This document shows, one piece after another, positions 15,398 through 23,662 of a stretch of 24,561 nucleotides of DNA. How positions within the stretch are numbered: the stretch's first letter is position 1; each line of letters starts with the position of its first letter. The stretch covers positions 1 through 24,561 of the forward strand of contig JARDZO010000049.1 of NCBI GenBank assembly GCA_029240815.1. The letters are read 5' to 3'. A program made the translations under genes and the position numbers. The stretch comes from Brevibacillus sp. (GTDB taxonomy: Bacteria; Bacillota; Bacilli; Brevibacillales; Brevibacillaceae). The notes beneath the pieces were generated by a model that searched no databases, was not told the origin of the DNA, and was given only the letters and a program-made list of their open reading frames with translations.

Positions 15398-15457
15398 ATC
15401 TAGTAATGAAGGCCAATCGTGCTAGTAAGCCCTTTTGGAAGCTCTCTTTCTCAAGCG

Positions 15458-15491
15458 AAAAAACCCGAGATGCATTGGATCTCGGGTTTTT
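15458..15491. terminator. Bidirectional rho-independent terminator between convergent operons
   Basis: A-rich left arm AAAAAACCCGAGAT (15458-15471), loop of about 7 nt, right arm ATCTCGGGTTTTTC (15479-15492). The 8-bp GC-containing stem is extended by A-T pairs and flanked by runs on both strands, so it can stop the plus-strand catabolic operon and the minus-strand aminotransferase-like gene that ends at 15506. Confidence 0.92.
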
Positions 15492-15505
15492 CTTTCTTCT
15501 ACTGA

Positions 15506-16747
15506 TTATTCCTCGATTAATTCTTTGATCCCGCGAATAAAACGTTCCACTTCTTCCTCTGTGTTGTAGGGTGCCAAACCTGCACGGATCCAGCCGCCGC
15601 TTTCATTGATACCCAGCTTGTCTGCGAGGGTCATTGCATAAAAGTCCCCGTCCGCAATGAAAATGCTGTAGTCTTCGCACATCCTGGCGCAAAACTCTTG
15701 TGTACTCCAGCCTGCAACGCGGAAAGCGATCGTGGGTGTCTTGGGTACGTCCGGTGCTGCTTGATAAAGAGTCACGGCATCGAACTCGGATAAGGCACTA
15801 CGGAGTTTGTCCGCAAGAGCATTTTCGTAAGCCTCGATCACTTCATACCCCGTGCAAATCCGCTCACGTAAATCCTGTCCTTTTCCCAGACCGGCAATAA
15901 ATTCGATGGCAGGACGAATGCCTGCGATTCCTTCATGATTTTGTGTTCCAGTCTCCAGCTTATCCGGTATATAGGTTGGCGCGGGTTGAAGCTTGTAAGG
16001 CTGGATTTGTTCAAAGAGTTCTTGGCGAATCACGGCGATCCCCACGTGCGGGCCGAAAAATTTGTAGGCAGAGCAGAGGAGGATATCTACACCGAGTGCA
16101 TCCCGATCGATCGCAAAATGAGGGGCAGCGTGGACAGCGTCTACTGCTACTGGAATAGCAAGCGCATGCGCTTTTTTGGAGATGGTGGCGATATCGTTGA
16201 TGGTTCCCACGGCATTCGAAGCCAGTCCCACTGCGATGAGGCGTGTTTTGGGAGTCAGGACACTATCGAGTTCGTCGAGACGCAAGGTTAGCGTATCGGG
16301 ATCGACAGGAAGCCAGCGCACGGTCATTCCGCGATCTGCGGCAATCGTCAGCCATGGGTCAACATTGGCTCGATGATCGAGCTCAGAAACCACGATCTCG
16401 TCCCCTTCCTTCCAGTCACGTCCCAATGAACGTGCGATGGCGAATGTCAGGGTCGTCATGTTTGCTCCAAATGCGACTTCCTCAGGCTTGGCGCCAAAAA
16501 GGGAAGCGACTGCATCTTTCGCGTCCGCAATAATCTGCTCGGTTTCCCGACTGCTGGGAAACGATCCATGAAGGTTTGCGCCACCGTTTGTCATGTAGGC
16601 GTAAATGGCATCCATGGAGCTTTTGACTACTTGTGAACCGCCAGGACCGTCAAAATACACAACAGACTTACCTTGGTGCGTCCGACGTAATGCAGGAAAT
16701 TGCTCACGAACTGCCGCGATGGGAAAGAGCTCAGCCGTTTTCGTCAT
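15506..16747 (-). CDS. Class V aminotransferase-fold PLP enzyme, cysteine-desulfurase-like without the catalytic Cys
   Basis: 413 aa, complete. Features of fold type I class V enzymes: the N-terminal VVYFDGPGGSQV, the PLP-binding Asp203 and His206 in VAVDAVHAAPH, the Schiff-base Lys229 in LLCSAYKFFGPHVG, and ETGTQNHEGIAGIRPAI around 265-281. In SufS/CsdA a Cys in a loop near the C-terminus does the sulfur chemistry; the matching place here reads FIADGDFYAMTLADKLG, with no Cys. It is therefore more likely a lyase, kynureninase-like enzyme or aminotransferase than a desulfurase. This fits the family often labelled 'cysteine desulfurase-like protein'. AAGGAGA lies 12 nt before the ATG. It diverges from the XRE-cupin regulator, which may control it. 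The substrate is unknown. Confidence 0.88.
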   Translation of the reverse strand: MTKTAELFPIAAVREQFPALRRTHQGKSVVYFDGPGGSQVVKSSMDAIYAYMTNGGANLHGSFPSSRETEQIIADAKDAVASLFGAKPEEVAFGANMTTLTFAIARSLGRDWKEGDEIVVSELDHRANVDPWLTIAADRGMTVRWLPVDPDTLTLRLDELDSVLTPKTRLIAVGLASNAVGTINDIATISKKAHALAIPVAVDAVHAAPHFAIDRDALGVDILLCSAYKFFGPHVGIAVIRQELFEQIQPYKLQPAPTYIPDKLETGTQNHEGIAGIRPAIEFIAGLGKGQDLRERICTGYEVIEAYENALADKLRSALSEFDAVTLYQAAPDVPKTPTIAFRVAGWSTQEFCARMCEDYSIFIADGDFYAMTLADKLGINESGGWIRAGLAPYNTEEEVERFIRGIKELIEE

Positions 16748-16794
16748 TCTCCACGTCTCCTTTTGCGTTACGCATGTACTCGTACAATCCTTAT

Positions 16795-16803
16795 ATTATC
16801 ACA
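16795..16803 (-). promoter_or_regulatory. Candidate extended -10 promoter for the aminotransferase-like gene
   Basis: On the minus strand the sequence reads TGTGATAAT, an extended -10 (TGn plus GATAAT, 5 of 6 against TATAAT). It would start transcription about 40 nt before the ATG. A TTGACT lies too close upstream to be its -35. Low confidence. Confidence 0.35.
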
Positions 16804-16918
16804 ATTATTAGTCAATTTGAGAGTAGCAATCGACAGGCATACGGAGAATGTTTTGAGGAAATACAGGTAAAGTGAGTAGCAGGAATTCTTGTATGGATGC
16901 AAAGAAATAAAGTAAAAG

Positions 16919-16932
16919 AATAATTAATTATT
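16919..16932. repeat. A/T-only 14-bp palindrome in the divergent promoter region
   Basis: AATAATTAATTATT is a perfect palindrome. Because the surrounding region is very A/T rich it may be chance, but it sits just upstream of the best -35 candidate of the regulator gene and could be a regulator site or UP-like element. Confidence 0.4.
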
Positions 16933-16960
16933 GTAAAACAGTAATTCGTTATAGTATTAT
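16931..16960 (+). promoter_or_regulatory. Candidate sigma-A promoter for the regulator/hydantoinase operon
   Basis: TTGTAA (16931-16936), 18 nt, TATTAT (16955-16960). The -35 matches 4 of 6 and the -10 matches 5 of 6 consensus positions. Transcription would start near 16967, about 35 nt before the palindrome at 17001, so a protein bound there would act as a roadblock. No sigma-54 motif is found here. Confidence 0.45.
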
Positions 16961-17000
16961 CGTAATAGATAAAGAATATATGCAATAGTCTTTCAAATAC

Positions 17001-17018
17001 TTCAATTCCGGAATTGAA
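17001..17018. promoter_or_regulatory. Perfect 18-bp palindrome, probable operator of the XRE-cupin regulator
   Basis: TTCAATTCCGGAATTGAA, perfect 9+9 palindrome with no spacer, ending 18 nt before the regulator ATG. Its place between the candidate promoter and the start codon, next to a gene for a dimeric helix-turn-helix protein, suggests autoregulation. Binding is inferred. Confidence 0.75.
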
Positions 17019-17036
17019 TGTGAGTAGGTGAGCAGG

Positions 17037-17579
17037 ATGGATGACATCCATAAAAAGATTAAGGATTTACGGTTAGAGCAGGGCATGACCCTGAAAGATT
17101 TAAGTGAAAAAACAAATCTGTCCGTCAGCTTTTTGTCACAGATCGAACGAGGAGCTTCTTCCGTAGCGATCACTTCACTGAAAAAGATCGCGGATGCGTT
17201 TGGAGTAACCATGACCTTCTTTTTTGAAGAGCAGGTTCACTCCAATTATCACGTGAAGACAGATCAGCAAAAGCCTTTCCGTGTGGAGAGTTCAGCTACC
17301 TCGTTCGTACGATTGGGTGGCGACTTCCCCAAACGCTCTTTGGAACCAATGATTGTCAAATTGGCACCGAATCAAAAAAAGGAACAAACCTTCAGTCATC
17401 CGGGAGAGGAATTTTACTTCGTCCTCAAGGGTGCGGTTCTCTTTGAGATTGCAGGAGAAGAGTACTTCGTCCGACAGGGGGATTCGATTCACTTTCCATC
17501 CCACATCGAGCACGAATACGAGAATCCGTTACAAGAAGAAACGCAATTGCTCTGCGTACTGACCCCAGTCATTTTTTAA
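17037..17579 (+). CDS. XRE-family transcriptional regulator with C-terminal cupin sensor domain
   Basis: 180 aa. An XRE-type helix-turn-helix is at about residues 6-60 (LRLEQGMTLKDLSEKTNLSV, then SFLSQIERGASSVAITSLKKIA). A cupin_2 barrel covers about 105-178, with HPGEEFYFVLKG (121-132) and GDSIHFPSHIEHEYENP (148-164) supplying the usual His/Glu metal or ligand positions. Such XRE-cupin proteins usually sense a small metabolite and control adjacent amino acid or amine catabolic genes. ATG 17037 is favoured by AGGTGA 6 nt upstream; a GTG at 17028 is the alternative. It is the first gene of the hydantoinase-type operon and diverges from the aminotransferase-like gene. Confidence 0.92.
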   Translation: MDDIHKKIKDLRLEQGMTLKDLSEKTNLSVSFLSQIERGASSVAITSLKKIADAFGVTMTFFFEEQVHSNYHVKTDQQKPFRVESSATSFVRLGGDFPKRSLEPMIVKLAPNQKKEQTFSHPGEEFYFVLKGAVLFEIAGEEYFVRQGDSIHFPSHIEHEYENPLQEETQLLCVLTPVIF

Positions 17580-17624
17580 TCTGCCTATAGCCGTTACCGG
17601 CATTCGGCAAAAGGGAGGATCTCC

Positions 17625-19670
17625 ATGAGAGTGGCAACAGATATTGGCGGTACATTTACCGACTTGGTGTACGTCGATGAACAGGGTGACATCGGTGTCG
17701 CGAAAAGCCCGACAACACCGCCGAACTTTGAGCAAGGGGTCTTGGATGTCATCGCAGTGAGCGGGATCGATAAAGCGGCGATCCACACCTTCATCCACGG
17801 CTCTACCGTGATTATTAACGCATTGACAGAGAGAAAAGGAATCAAGACTGGCCTCATTACTACAAAAGGCTTTCGAGATGTGCTGGAAATCGCGAGGGGA
17901 AATCGACCTGACCTCTTTAACGTTCGTTATCACAAGCCTGAGCCATTCGTTCCTCGTCATTTGCGGCTTGAAGTGGAGGAGCGGCTCAATTATCAGGGGG
18001 AAGTCATTTGTCCGCTAGACCGTGAGCAAGTCAAGCAAATCGTCGCCTACTTTCAAAAAGAAGATGTGAAAGCGATTGCAATCGCCTATTTGCATGCTTA
18101 TGTGAATCCTGTGCACGAACAGGCAACGGCAGCCTTCATCAAGGAGCTTTGGCCGGAAGTGTACATCACGGCTTCGCATGAAGTGACGAAGGAATGGCGC
18201 GAGTACGAACGCACAAACACGGCCGTCTTGAATTCTTACGTGAAGCCTACAGCAGCTTCCTATATTGACAAGCTGCAAGGAAAATTGAAGGAAAACCAAG
18301 TAGACAGCTACAACTACATCATGCAGTCAAACGGTGGGACAACCTCGTTCGCACAGGCAAAAGAAACACCGATCAACATGGTTGAATCCGGTCCAGTTGC
18401 TGGGGTGTACGGGGCAGCGGTACTCGGCGAACTCATCGGCGAAACAAATCTGATTGCCTTCGACATTGGCGGAACAACGGCAAAATGCTCGCTCATAGAC
18501 AAGGGAGAAGTAAAAGTATCGACTGACTACTATATTGAGCGATCGGAGAGAAGTGCAGGTTATCCGATCAAAGTCCCCGTCGTCGATATCGTTGAGATCG
18601 GGAATGGCGGAGGCTCGATCGCCTGGATTGACGATGCGGGCTCGTTAAAGGTAGGACCTGAGTCCGCGGGAGCACTTCCTGGACCTGTTGCCTACGGATT
18701 GGGTGGAACCAAGCCGACGACCACAGATGCCAATCTCGTCGTAGGCAGATTGGCAGCACGGAACTTCGGTTACAACGTCGATCTTGAAAAAGTGAAGCAA
18801 GCAATTCACGGGACAGTAGCCAGTCATTTTGACATGTCTGTAGAAGATGCCGCCCTCGGAATGATTCGTATCGCAGACTCAAATATGCTAAATGCACTGA
18901 AGCTAGTATCTGTCCGCAAAGGCTACGATCCGCGTGACTTTACGCTTGTTGCTTTCGGTGGCGGAGGACCCATGCACGCACCAATCCTCGCCAAAGAGCT
19001 GGGCGTAAAAAAGGTAGTGGTTCCGACGGCTTCGTCAGTCTTCTCTGCTTGGGGCATGCTCATGACCGATCTGCGACGTGATTATATTCAAACGTACATC
19101 AAACGTTTGGGACAAGTAGATGTAGCCGAAATCAATCAGGCATGGAATGCTTTGGAGCAGGAAGCGTGGCACCAGTACGAGGCAGATGGACTTCTACGTG
19201 ATTCCGTTATCTATGCTCGCTTTGCAGACATGCGATATGTAGGGCAGGAGCATACGGTCAAGGTCCAAGTTCCAAATGGCGAATGGGGAGCGGATACATT
19301 TGCCGAGATCGTAGAAAGATTCCACCAGTTGCACGAAAAAACGTACACCTTCCGACTCGAACAGGCTGGGACGGAGATTGTTTCTCTTCATCTTACAGCT
19401 TTTGGCAAAGTAAACAAGCCGGCGCTCAAAAAACTGGAGAAAACAAATATCCCTGCCTCAGAAGCAATCTTTGAAACGCGTCAGGTTTACTTCGAGGAAA
19501 AAGGATGGGTCAATACACATGTGTACGACCGAAGAAAGCTTTCAACAGGAGCAACTTTTGCGGGGCCAGCGATTATAGAAGAGCGTTCCTCCTCTACTGT
19601 TATGCACCCAGGTCAGACACTCACCGTCGATGACTATGGAAATCTGATTATTCATACGGGGGTGAACTAA
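17625..19670 (+). CDS. hyuA: Hydantoinase/oxoprolinase subunit A (HyuA family)
   Basis: 681 aa, the standard length. The N-terminal hydantoinase A domain starts RVATDIGGTFTDLVYVDEQG, with a second nucleotide-binding motif FDIGGTTAKCSLI near residue 279. VVDIVEIGNGGGSIAWID and GPESAGALPGPVAYGLGG are also conserved, and an acetone-carboxylase-like C-terminal domain follows. The fold is of the ASKHA ATPase type. With subunit B it catalyses ATP-dependent opening of a cyclic amide such as a hydantoin or 5-oxoproline, or the related acetone carboxylase-type carboxylation. The racemase-type and DUF917 genes downstream favour a hydantoin-like substrate. AAGGGAGG lies 8 nt before the ATG, 45 nt after the regulator. 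The symbol denotes the family, not a proven substrate. Confidence 0.92.
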   Translation: MRVATDIGGTFTDLVYVDEQGDIGVAKSPTTPPNFEQGVLDVIAVSGIDKAAIHTFIHGSTVIINALTERKGIKTGLITTKGFRDVLEIARGNRPDLFNVRYHKPEPFVPRHLRLEVEERLNYQGEVICPLDREQVKQIVAYFQKEDVKAIAIAYLHAYVNPVHEQATAAFIKELWPEVYITASHEVTKEWREYERTNTAVLNSYVKPTAASYIDKLQGKLKENQVDSYNYIMQSNGGTTSFAQAKETPINMVESGPVAGVYGAAVLGELIGETNLIAFDIGGTTAKCSLIDKGEVKVSTDYYIERSERSAGYPIKVPVVDIVEIGNGGGSIAWIDDAGSLKVGPESAGALPGPVAYGLGGTKPTTTDANLVVGRLAARNFGYNVDLEKVKQAIHGTVASHFDMSVEDAALGMIRIADSNMLNALKLVSVRKGYDPRDFTLVAFGGGGPMHAPILAKELGVKKVVVPTASSVFSAWGMLMTDLRRDYIQTYIKRLGQVDVAEINQAWNALEQEAWHQYEADGLLRDSVIYARFADMRYVGQEHTVKVQVPNGEWGADTFAEIVERFHQLHEKTYTFRLEQAGTEIVSLHLTAFGKVNKPALKKLEKTNIPASEAIFETRQVYFEEKGWVNTHVYDRRKLSTGATFAGPAIIEERSSSTVMHPGQTLTVDDYGNLIIHTGVN

Positions 19671-21413
19671 ATGACGGCACAAAAAGTAGACCCTTTCAGC
19701 CTGGAAATTGTAAAGGACTCTCTGATTGCCATCGGGGACGAGATGTTTTACACCTTGGGGCGTACTTCCATGAGTCCTATCATTTATGAAGTGTTGGACT
19801 ATGCGTGCGGTTTGACGGATGCACAAGGTCAACTGCTGACGCAAGGACATGGCGTAGCAGGTTTCATCGGCAACCTGAGCTTTATGGTGCGCGATACTGT
19901 GAAGAAGTTTGCCGAGGGGAAGAATCTCTCTCCAGGGGACATCATCATCATCAATGATCCTTATAGTGGAGGCGGCTCTCATCTATCTGATGTCGGGTTG
20001 GTCATGCCGATCTACTATGAAGGTGAAATCGTCGCATTTTCCGCAAATAAAGCGCACTGGACGGAAGTAGGCGGGAAAGATCCGGGTTCATTTACAAATG
20101 ATTCGACAGACATCTTTCAGGAAGGGCTGCAGTTCCCATGCGTAAAGTTGTTTGATGAGGGGAGAGTCAACCAGGCTTTGGTGGATATGATTCAAGCCAA
20201 CGTCCGCTTCCCTGATCTTTCCCTAGGAGACATGTGGGCACAGGTAGCAGCACTGCGAACGGGGGAGAGACGTTTTCAGGAGCTGTGCGAAAAGCACGGA
20301 AAAGATGTCGTTCTGGCTTCCATCCATCACTTGCTGGATCATGGGGAACAACTCGCTCGCAAAGAACTGGCTTCTCTGCAAAAAGGGACCTACGAAGCGG
20401 TTGATTTTATCGATTCGGATGGAATGGGGAATGGGCCGTTTCGGATTCAGGTAAAGGTCACGATCACGGACGACCAGTTTATTTGTGACTTCAGAGGAAG
20501 TCATCCGCAAGTGTTGGGGCCAGTCAATTGCTCCTTCACGACATTAGTATCAGACGTTCGTACGATTTATTTGGCAATCACGAATCCTTCTCACGATATT
20601 AACGATGGAGTATTCCGACCATTGGAGATTATTGCCGATCCGGGAACGATTTTTTCTGCGGAGCGACCTGCCCCTGTATCCGTATATTGGGAAAGTGGCT
20701 CAGCTGGGGGAGATTTGGTTTGGAAAGCACTCGCGCCGATATTACCGCAGCGTCTGGCTGCAGGCCATTTTCTGTCCGTTTGCGCAGTGACCTTGTCCGG
20801 AAAGCATCATGTGACGGACGAGCCTTTCTTGATCGTAGAGCCTTCCGTTGGTGGATGGGGTGCAGGTGACGGCCAGGACGGTGTTCGAGGTCAGTTTTGC
20901 ATCGGTGACGGAGAAACCTACAATATGCCAGTGGAAATTGCGGAGACCAGATACGGGGTTATGGTCGATGAGTACAGCTTGCGATGCGATGGTGCAGGGG
21001 CAGGCGAATTTATCGGTGGATCAGGGGTAGTTCGCTCCTATCGAGCGATGAGCGACCAACAAGCCGTGACAGTCACGTTTGGTCGAAACAAGTTTTTGCC
21101 ATGGGGAGTCAACGACGGAGAATCTGGCTCGCCAAACGAGTTTTACGTTGAGAAAGCAAATGGTGATATCGATGGCCCCTATGGGATCTATGCACGTTAT
21201 CCCCTGAATAAAGGAGACGTCGTGAAGCTGGTGACGGGAACGGGCGGAGGCTACGGTCACCCTTTCAACCGACCTGTCGAACAGGTGGCGCAGGATGCGA
21301 AGAATGGCTATGTGACTCCTGAACAGGCTCAGCAAAAATATGGAGTAGTGCTTGATCGCGAGTCGTACGCAGTGCGCGGAGAAACGACTCTTCGCCAACA
21401 GTTTGGGCAGTAA
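19671..21413 (+). CDS. hyuB: Hydantoinase/oxoprolinase subunit B (HyuB family)
   Basis: 580 aa, full length. Family blocks include DPFSLEIVKDSLIAIGDEM at the start, IINDPYSGGGSHLSDVGLV near residue 94, FSANKAHWTEVGGKDPGS near 123, VSVYWESGSAGGDLVWKA near 340 and KLVTGTGGGYGHPFNRP near 525. It forms the second subunit of the ATP-dependent hydantoinase complex with HyuA. The ATG immediately follows the hyuA stop codon and its ribosome binding site GGGGGTGA lies inside the end of hyuA, so the two are coupled for equal production. Intact. Confidence 0.93.
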   Translation: MTAQKVDPFSLEIVKDSLIAIGDEMFYTLGRTSMSPIIYEVLDYACGLTDAQGQLLTQGHGVAGFIGNLSFMVRDTVKKFAEGKNLSPGDIIIINDPYSGGGSHLSDVGLVMPIYYEGEIVAFSANKAHWTEVGGKDPGSFTNDSTDIFQEGLQFPCVKLFDEGRVNQALVDMIQANVRFPDLSLGDMWAQVAALRTGERRFQELCEKHGKDVVLASIHHLLDHGEQLARKELASLQKGTYEAVDFIDSDGMGNGPFRIQVKVTITDDQFICDFRGSHPQVLGPVNCSFTTLVSDVRTIYLAITNPSHDINDGVFRPLEIIADPGTIFSAERPAPVSVYWESGSAGGDLVWKALAPILPQRLAAGHFLSVCAVTLSGKHHVTDEPFLIVEPSVGGWGAGDGQDGVRGQFCIGDGETYNMPVEIAETRYGVMVDEYSLRCDGAGAGEFIGGSGVVRSYRAMSDQQAVTVTFGRNKFLPWGVNDGESGSPNEFYVEKANGDIDGPYGIYARYPLNKGDVVKLVTGTGGGYGHPFNRPVEQVAQDAKNGYVTPEQAQQKYGVVLDRESYAVRGETTLRQQFGQ

Positions 21414-21442
21414 AAACAGTCGACTTTTTTCGCACATGTGAC

Positions 21443-21467
21443 GGGAGCTTGCTCCCTCGCATGCGAG
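21443..21467 (+). repeat. Two adjoining inverted repeats in the hyuB-racemase gap
   Basis: GGGAG-CTTG-CTCCC (21443-21456) is directly joined to the perfect 12-bp palindrome CTCGCATGCGAG (21456-21467). Neither has a T run, so neither is a normal terminator. They lie 30 nt after the hyuB stop and 12 nt before the next ribosome binding site. A role in mRNA processing or in tuning expression of the downstream genes is possible. Confidence 0.55.
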
Positions 21468-21493
21468 CGATGAAGAGATGGAGGTTGCAATCG

Positions 21494-22246
21494 GTGGGAA
21501 CTAAGATTCTGTATATCGATCCTATATGCAGTGATGACGATGTAGAGCTATTTACTTCCCAGTTCAGTCAGATTGTCGGTCCCAACACTACAGTAGATGT
21601 CGCATCTTTCGGTACGAAGTCTGGCCCCTTGCATTTAGAGTACAACTGCTATGAGGTCATGGTAATGCCAGACATTGTACACATGGTCAAAAAAGCAGAA
21701 GAAGACGGATATGACGCGGCCATCATCGGATGCTTTTACGATCCTGCGCTGCGTGCATGCCGTGAAGTTTCGAAATATATGGCGATCACAGCACCGGCAG
21801 AAGCGTCTTTGCACATCGCCACCACGCTGGGGGAAAGTGTATCCATTATCGTAGGAAGGCAAAAGTGGATTCCCGAAATGAAGGAGAACGTGCACAAATA
21901 CGGTTTTTCTCACAAGCTCGCCTCCTTCAAGTCGCTGGAAATGGGGGTCCTCGACTTTCAAAAAGATCACAAAATGACCATGAGTCGGATACGCCAAGCA
22001 GCACGCGAAGCGATTGAACGCGATGGGGCAGACGTCATCATTCTGGGGTGTACGGCAGAGATTGGTTTTTATCAAGAGTTACAGGACGAATTGGGGTTTC
22101 CTGTCATCGATGTGAGTTTGGCTTCCGTCAAATATGCGGAATTTTTAGTGAATATCAAACAAAAAATGAAATGGAGCCACAGCAAAAAGGTCGGATATCA
22201 ATCACCGCCGGATCTTGAAGTGAAAGCCTTCCATTTATTCACGTAA
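21494..22246 (+). CDS. Asp/Glu/hydantoin racemase superfamily protein
   Basis: 250 aa from a GTG start. Two cysteines in the right places for the superfamily: Cys80 in AAIIGCFYDPALR and Cys186 in VIILGCTAEIG, the acid-base pair of cofactor-independent racemases. The opening TKILYIDPICSDD is also typical of hydantoin racemases. Racemisation of a chiral hydantoin or related compound would let both forms feed the hydantoinase. Arylmalonate decarboxylase and maleate isomerase share this fold, so the exact reaction is open. The GTG at 21494 is chosen because GGAGG (21480-21484) sits 9 nt upstream; an in-frame start at 21449 lies inside the hairpin and is unlikely. The C-terminal tail (about 30 residues) is basic and unusual for the family core. 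Confidence 0.85.
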   Translation: MGTKILYIDPICSDDDVELFTSQFSQIVGPNTTVDVASFGTKSGPLHLEYNCYEVMVMPDIVHMVKKAEEDGYDAAIIGCFYDPALRACREVSKYMAITAPAEASLHIATTLGESVSIIVGRQKWIPEMKENVHKYGFSHKLASFKSLEMGVLDFQKDHKMTMSRIRQAAREAIERDGADVIILGCTAEIGFYQELQDELGFPVIDVSLASVKYAEFLVNIKQKMKWSHSKKVGYQSPPDLEVKAFHLFT

Positions 22247-22273
22247 ACTGCCAACAAAAAGGAGCGACAGCTT

Positions 22274-23611
22274 ATGGAAGTCTCCAAAGACAAAAAGAAC
22301 TTGATAAAAGTAGGGGAATTATTCGAACGAATGCCGTTTACGAAAATGCACTTGTTTGTAGGAATTGTCTTGTTTATTGTCTCTGTCATTGAAGCGTGGG
22401 AGATGATGCTGATCATCTTTCTGAGCAGCTCCATAGCAGCCGACTTCCAGCTTTCACCGCTTCAGGAAGGCTCGTTGATCGGGTCTATCTATCTGGGGAT
22501 GATACCGGGCACTTATATATGGGCGATCATCGCCGACCGGATCGGTCGAAGAAAGACGTTGATGTTCAGTCTGATCAGCTTTAGTGTGATTTCCTTGCTC
22601 ACACCGTTTTCTACCAGCTTTCTCATGCTGTATACCATTCGACTCCTCGCAGGCATTGCTTTGGGAGGCGTGATGATTTCGGGATATCCCTATTTTGAAG
22701 AAATGCTCCCGGTCAAACAAAGAGGGAAAGGCGTCGTCTATTTATCAGCAGGTTGGCCGCTTGGGATGCTGCTCGCTTTAGGAGTGACCGCATTCTTTAT
22801 GCAAGGCGACGGACTGTTGGGGGGCTGGCGTGGTGTTATCGTCCTTAGTTCTTTGGTTGGTCTATGGGCTTTGATGATTCGAAAGATACCGGAATCGCCT
22901 TACTGGCTCGCGAGCAAAGGGAGACAAGAGGAAGCGAAAGAAGCGATCCGTTACCTCAGTCAAGGCAAAATAACCTTAGGCCAACATGAGCAACTGTGGG
23001 TCGAACCGATGACAAAAGGGAATTATTTTACGATCTTCAGCAAACGCTTTCGGAAGTTGACCGCTCTTCAAACTATCATAAACTTTGCTTTTGCGTTCGG
23101 GTACTGGGGGTTGTACACATGGATTCCTACGTTGTTGGCGCAAAAGGGATTGTCCATGTCACAGAGTTTAACCTTTTTGGCCTTATCCACACTCTTCCAG
23201 ATTCCTAGCTACATGGTGGCAGCGTGGTTAACGGGCAAATACGGACGCAAAAAGGTCATGGTCACCTTCGTCGCATTGGCAGTTGCGAGTGGATTTGGCT
23301 TTGCGTATGCTGCGGACTTGAATCAACTGTATATATACAACTTTGCACTCGCTTTTTTCAGCTTGGGAGCGTGGGGCGTCTGGAATACATGGTTTGGCGA
23401 AATCTACCCAACAAATGGACGAGTCGCGGGTTACAGCTTTGGTGCAGGAGCGCAAAGGTGGGCAAATACGTTGGCTCCGTCACTCATCGGGATGGTGATC
23501 GGATGGGGATGGGCTTTCAATGCGACCGTGTCTTTCATCCAGGTATTCATGGTAATTACGTTACTCATTATTCTGTTTTTGCCAGAAACGGAAGGGCATA
23601 TCTTGGAATAG
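22274..23611 (+). CDS. MFS transporter (12 membrane segments), probable uptake system for the hydantoinase pathway
   Basis: 445 aa. There are about 12 hydrophobic segments in two halves, with the MFS loop motif in each half: IIADRIGRRKTLMF (85-98) and a GKYGRKKVMVTF counterpart near 320. The central loop carries RKIPESPYWLASKGR, as in the sugar/organic acid porter branch. The first segment contains VSVIEAWEMMLI, with two acidic residues (Glu40, Glu43) where aromatic-acid symporters often have D-G-x-D. It is a cytoplasmic membrane secondary transporter, most likely proton-driven. AAAAAGGAGCG lies before the ATG, 27 nt after the racemase-type gene. Substrate inferred from the operon only. Confidence 0.88.
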   Translation: MEVSKDKKNLIKVGELFERMPFTKMHLFVGIVLFIVSVIEAWEMMLIIFLSSSIAADFQLSPLQEGSLIGSIYLGMIPGTYIWAIIADRIGRRKTLMFSLISFSVISLLTPFSTSFLMLYTIRLLAGIALGGVMISGYPYFEEMLPVKQRGKGVVYLSAGWPLGMLLALGVTAFFMQGDGLLGGWRGVIVLSSLVGLWALMIRKIPESPYWLASKGRQEEAKEAIRYLSQGKITLGQHEQLWVEPMTKGNYFTIFSKRFRKLTALQTIINFAFAFGYWGLYTWIPTLLAQKGLSMSQSLTFLALSTLFQIPSYMVAAWLTGKYGRKKVMVTFVALAVASGFGFAYAADLNQLYIYNFALAFFSLGAWGVWNTWFGEIYPTNGRVAGYSFGAGAQRWANTLAPSLIGMVIGWGWAFNATVSFIQVFMVITLLIILFLPETEGHILE

Positions 23612-23662
23612 AAAAAATCATATAAAAGGACAGCTAGAATCGGGAGAAGGGAGTAGCAGCGA

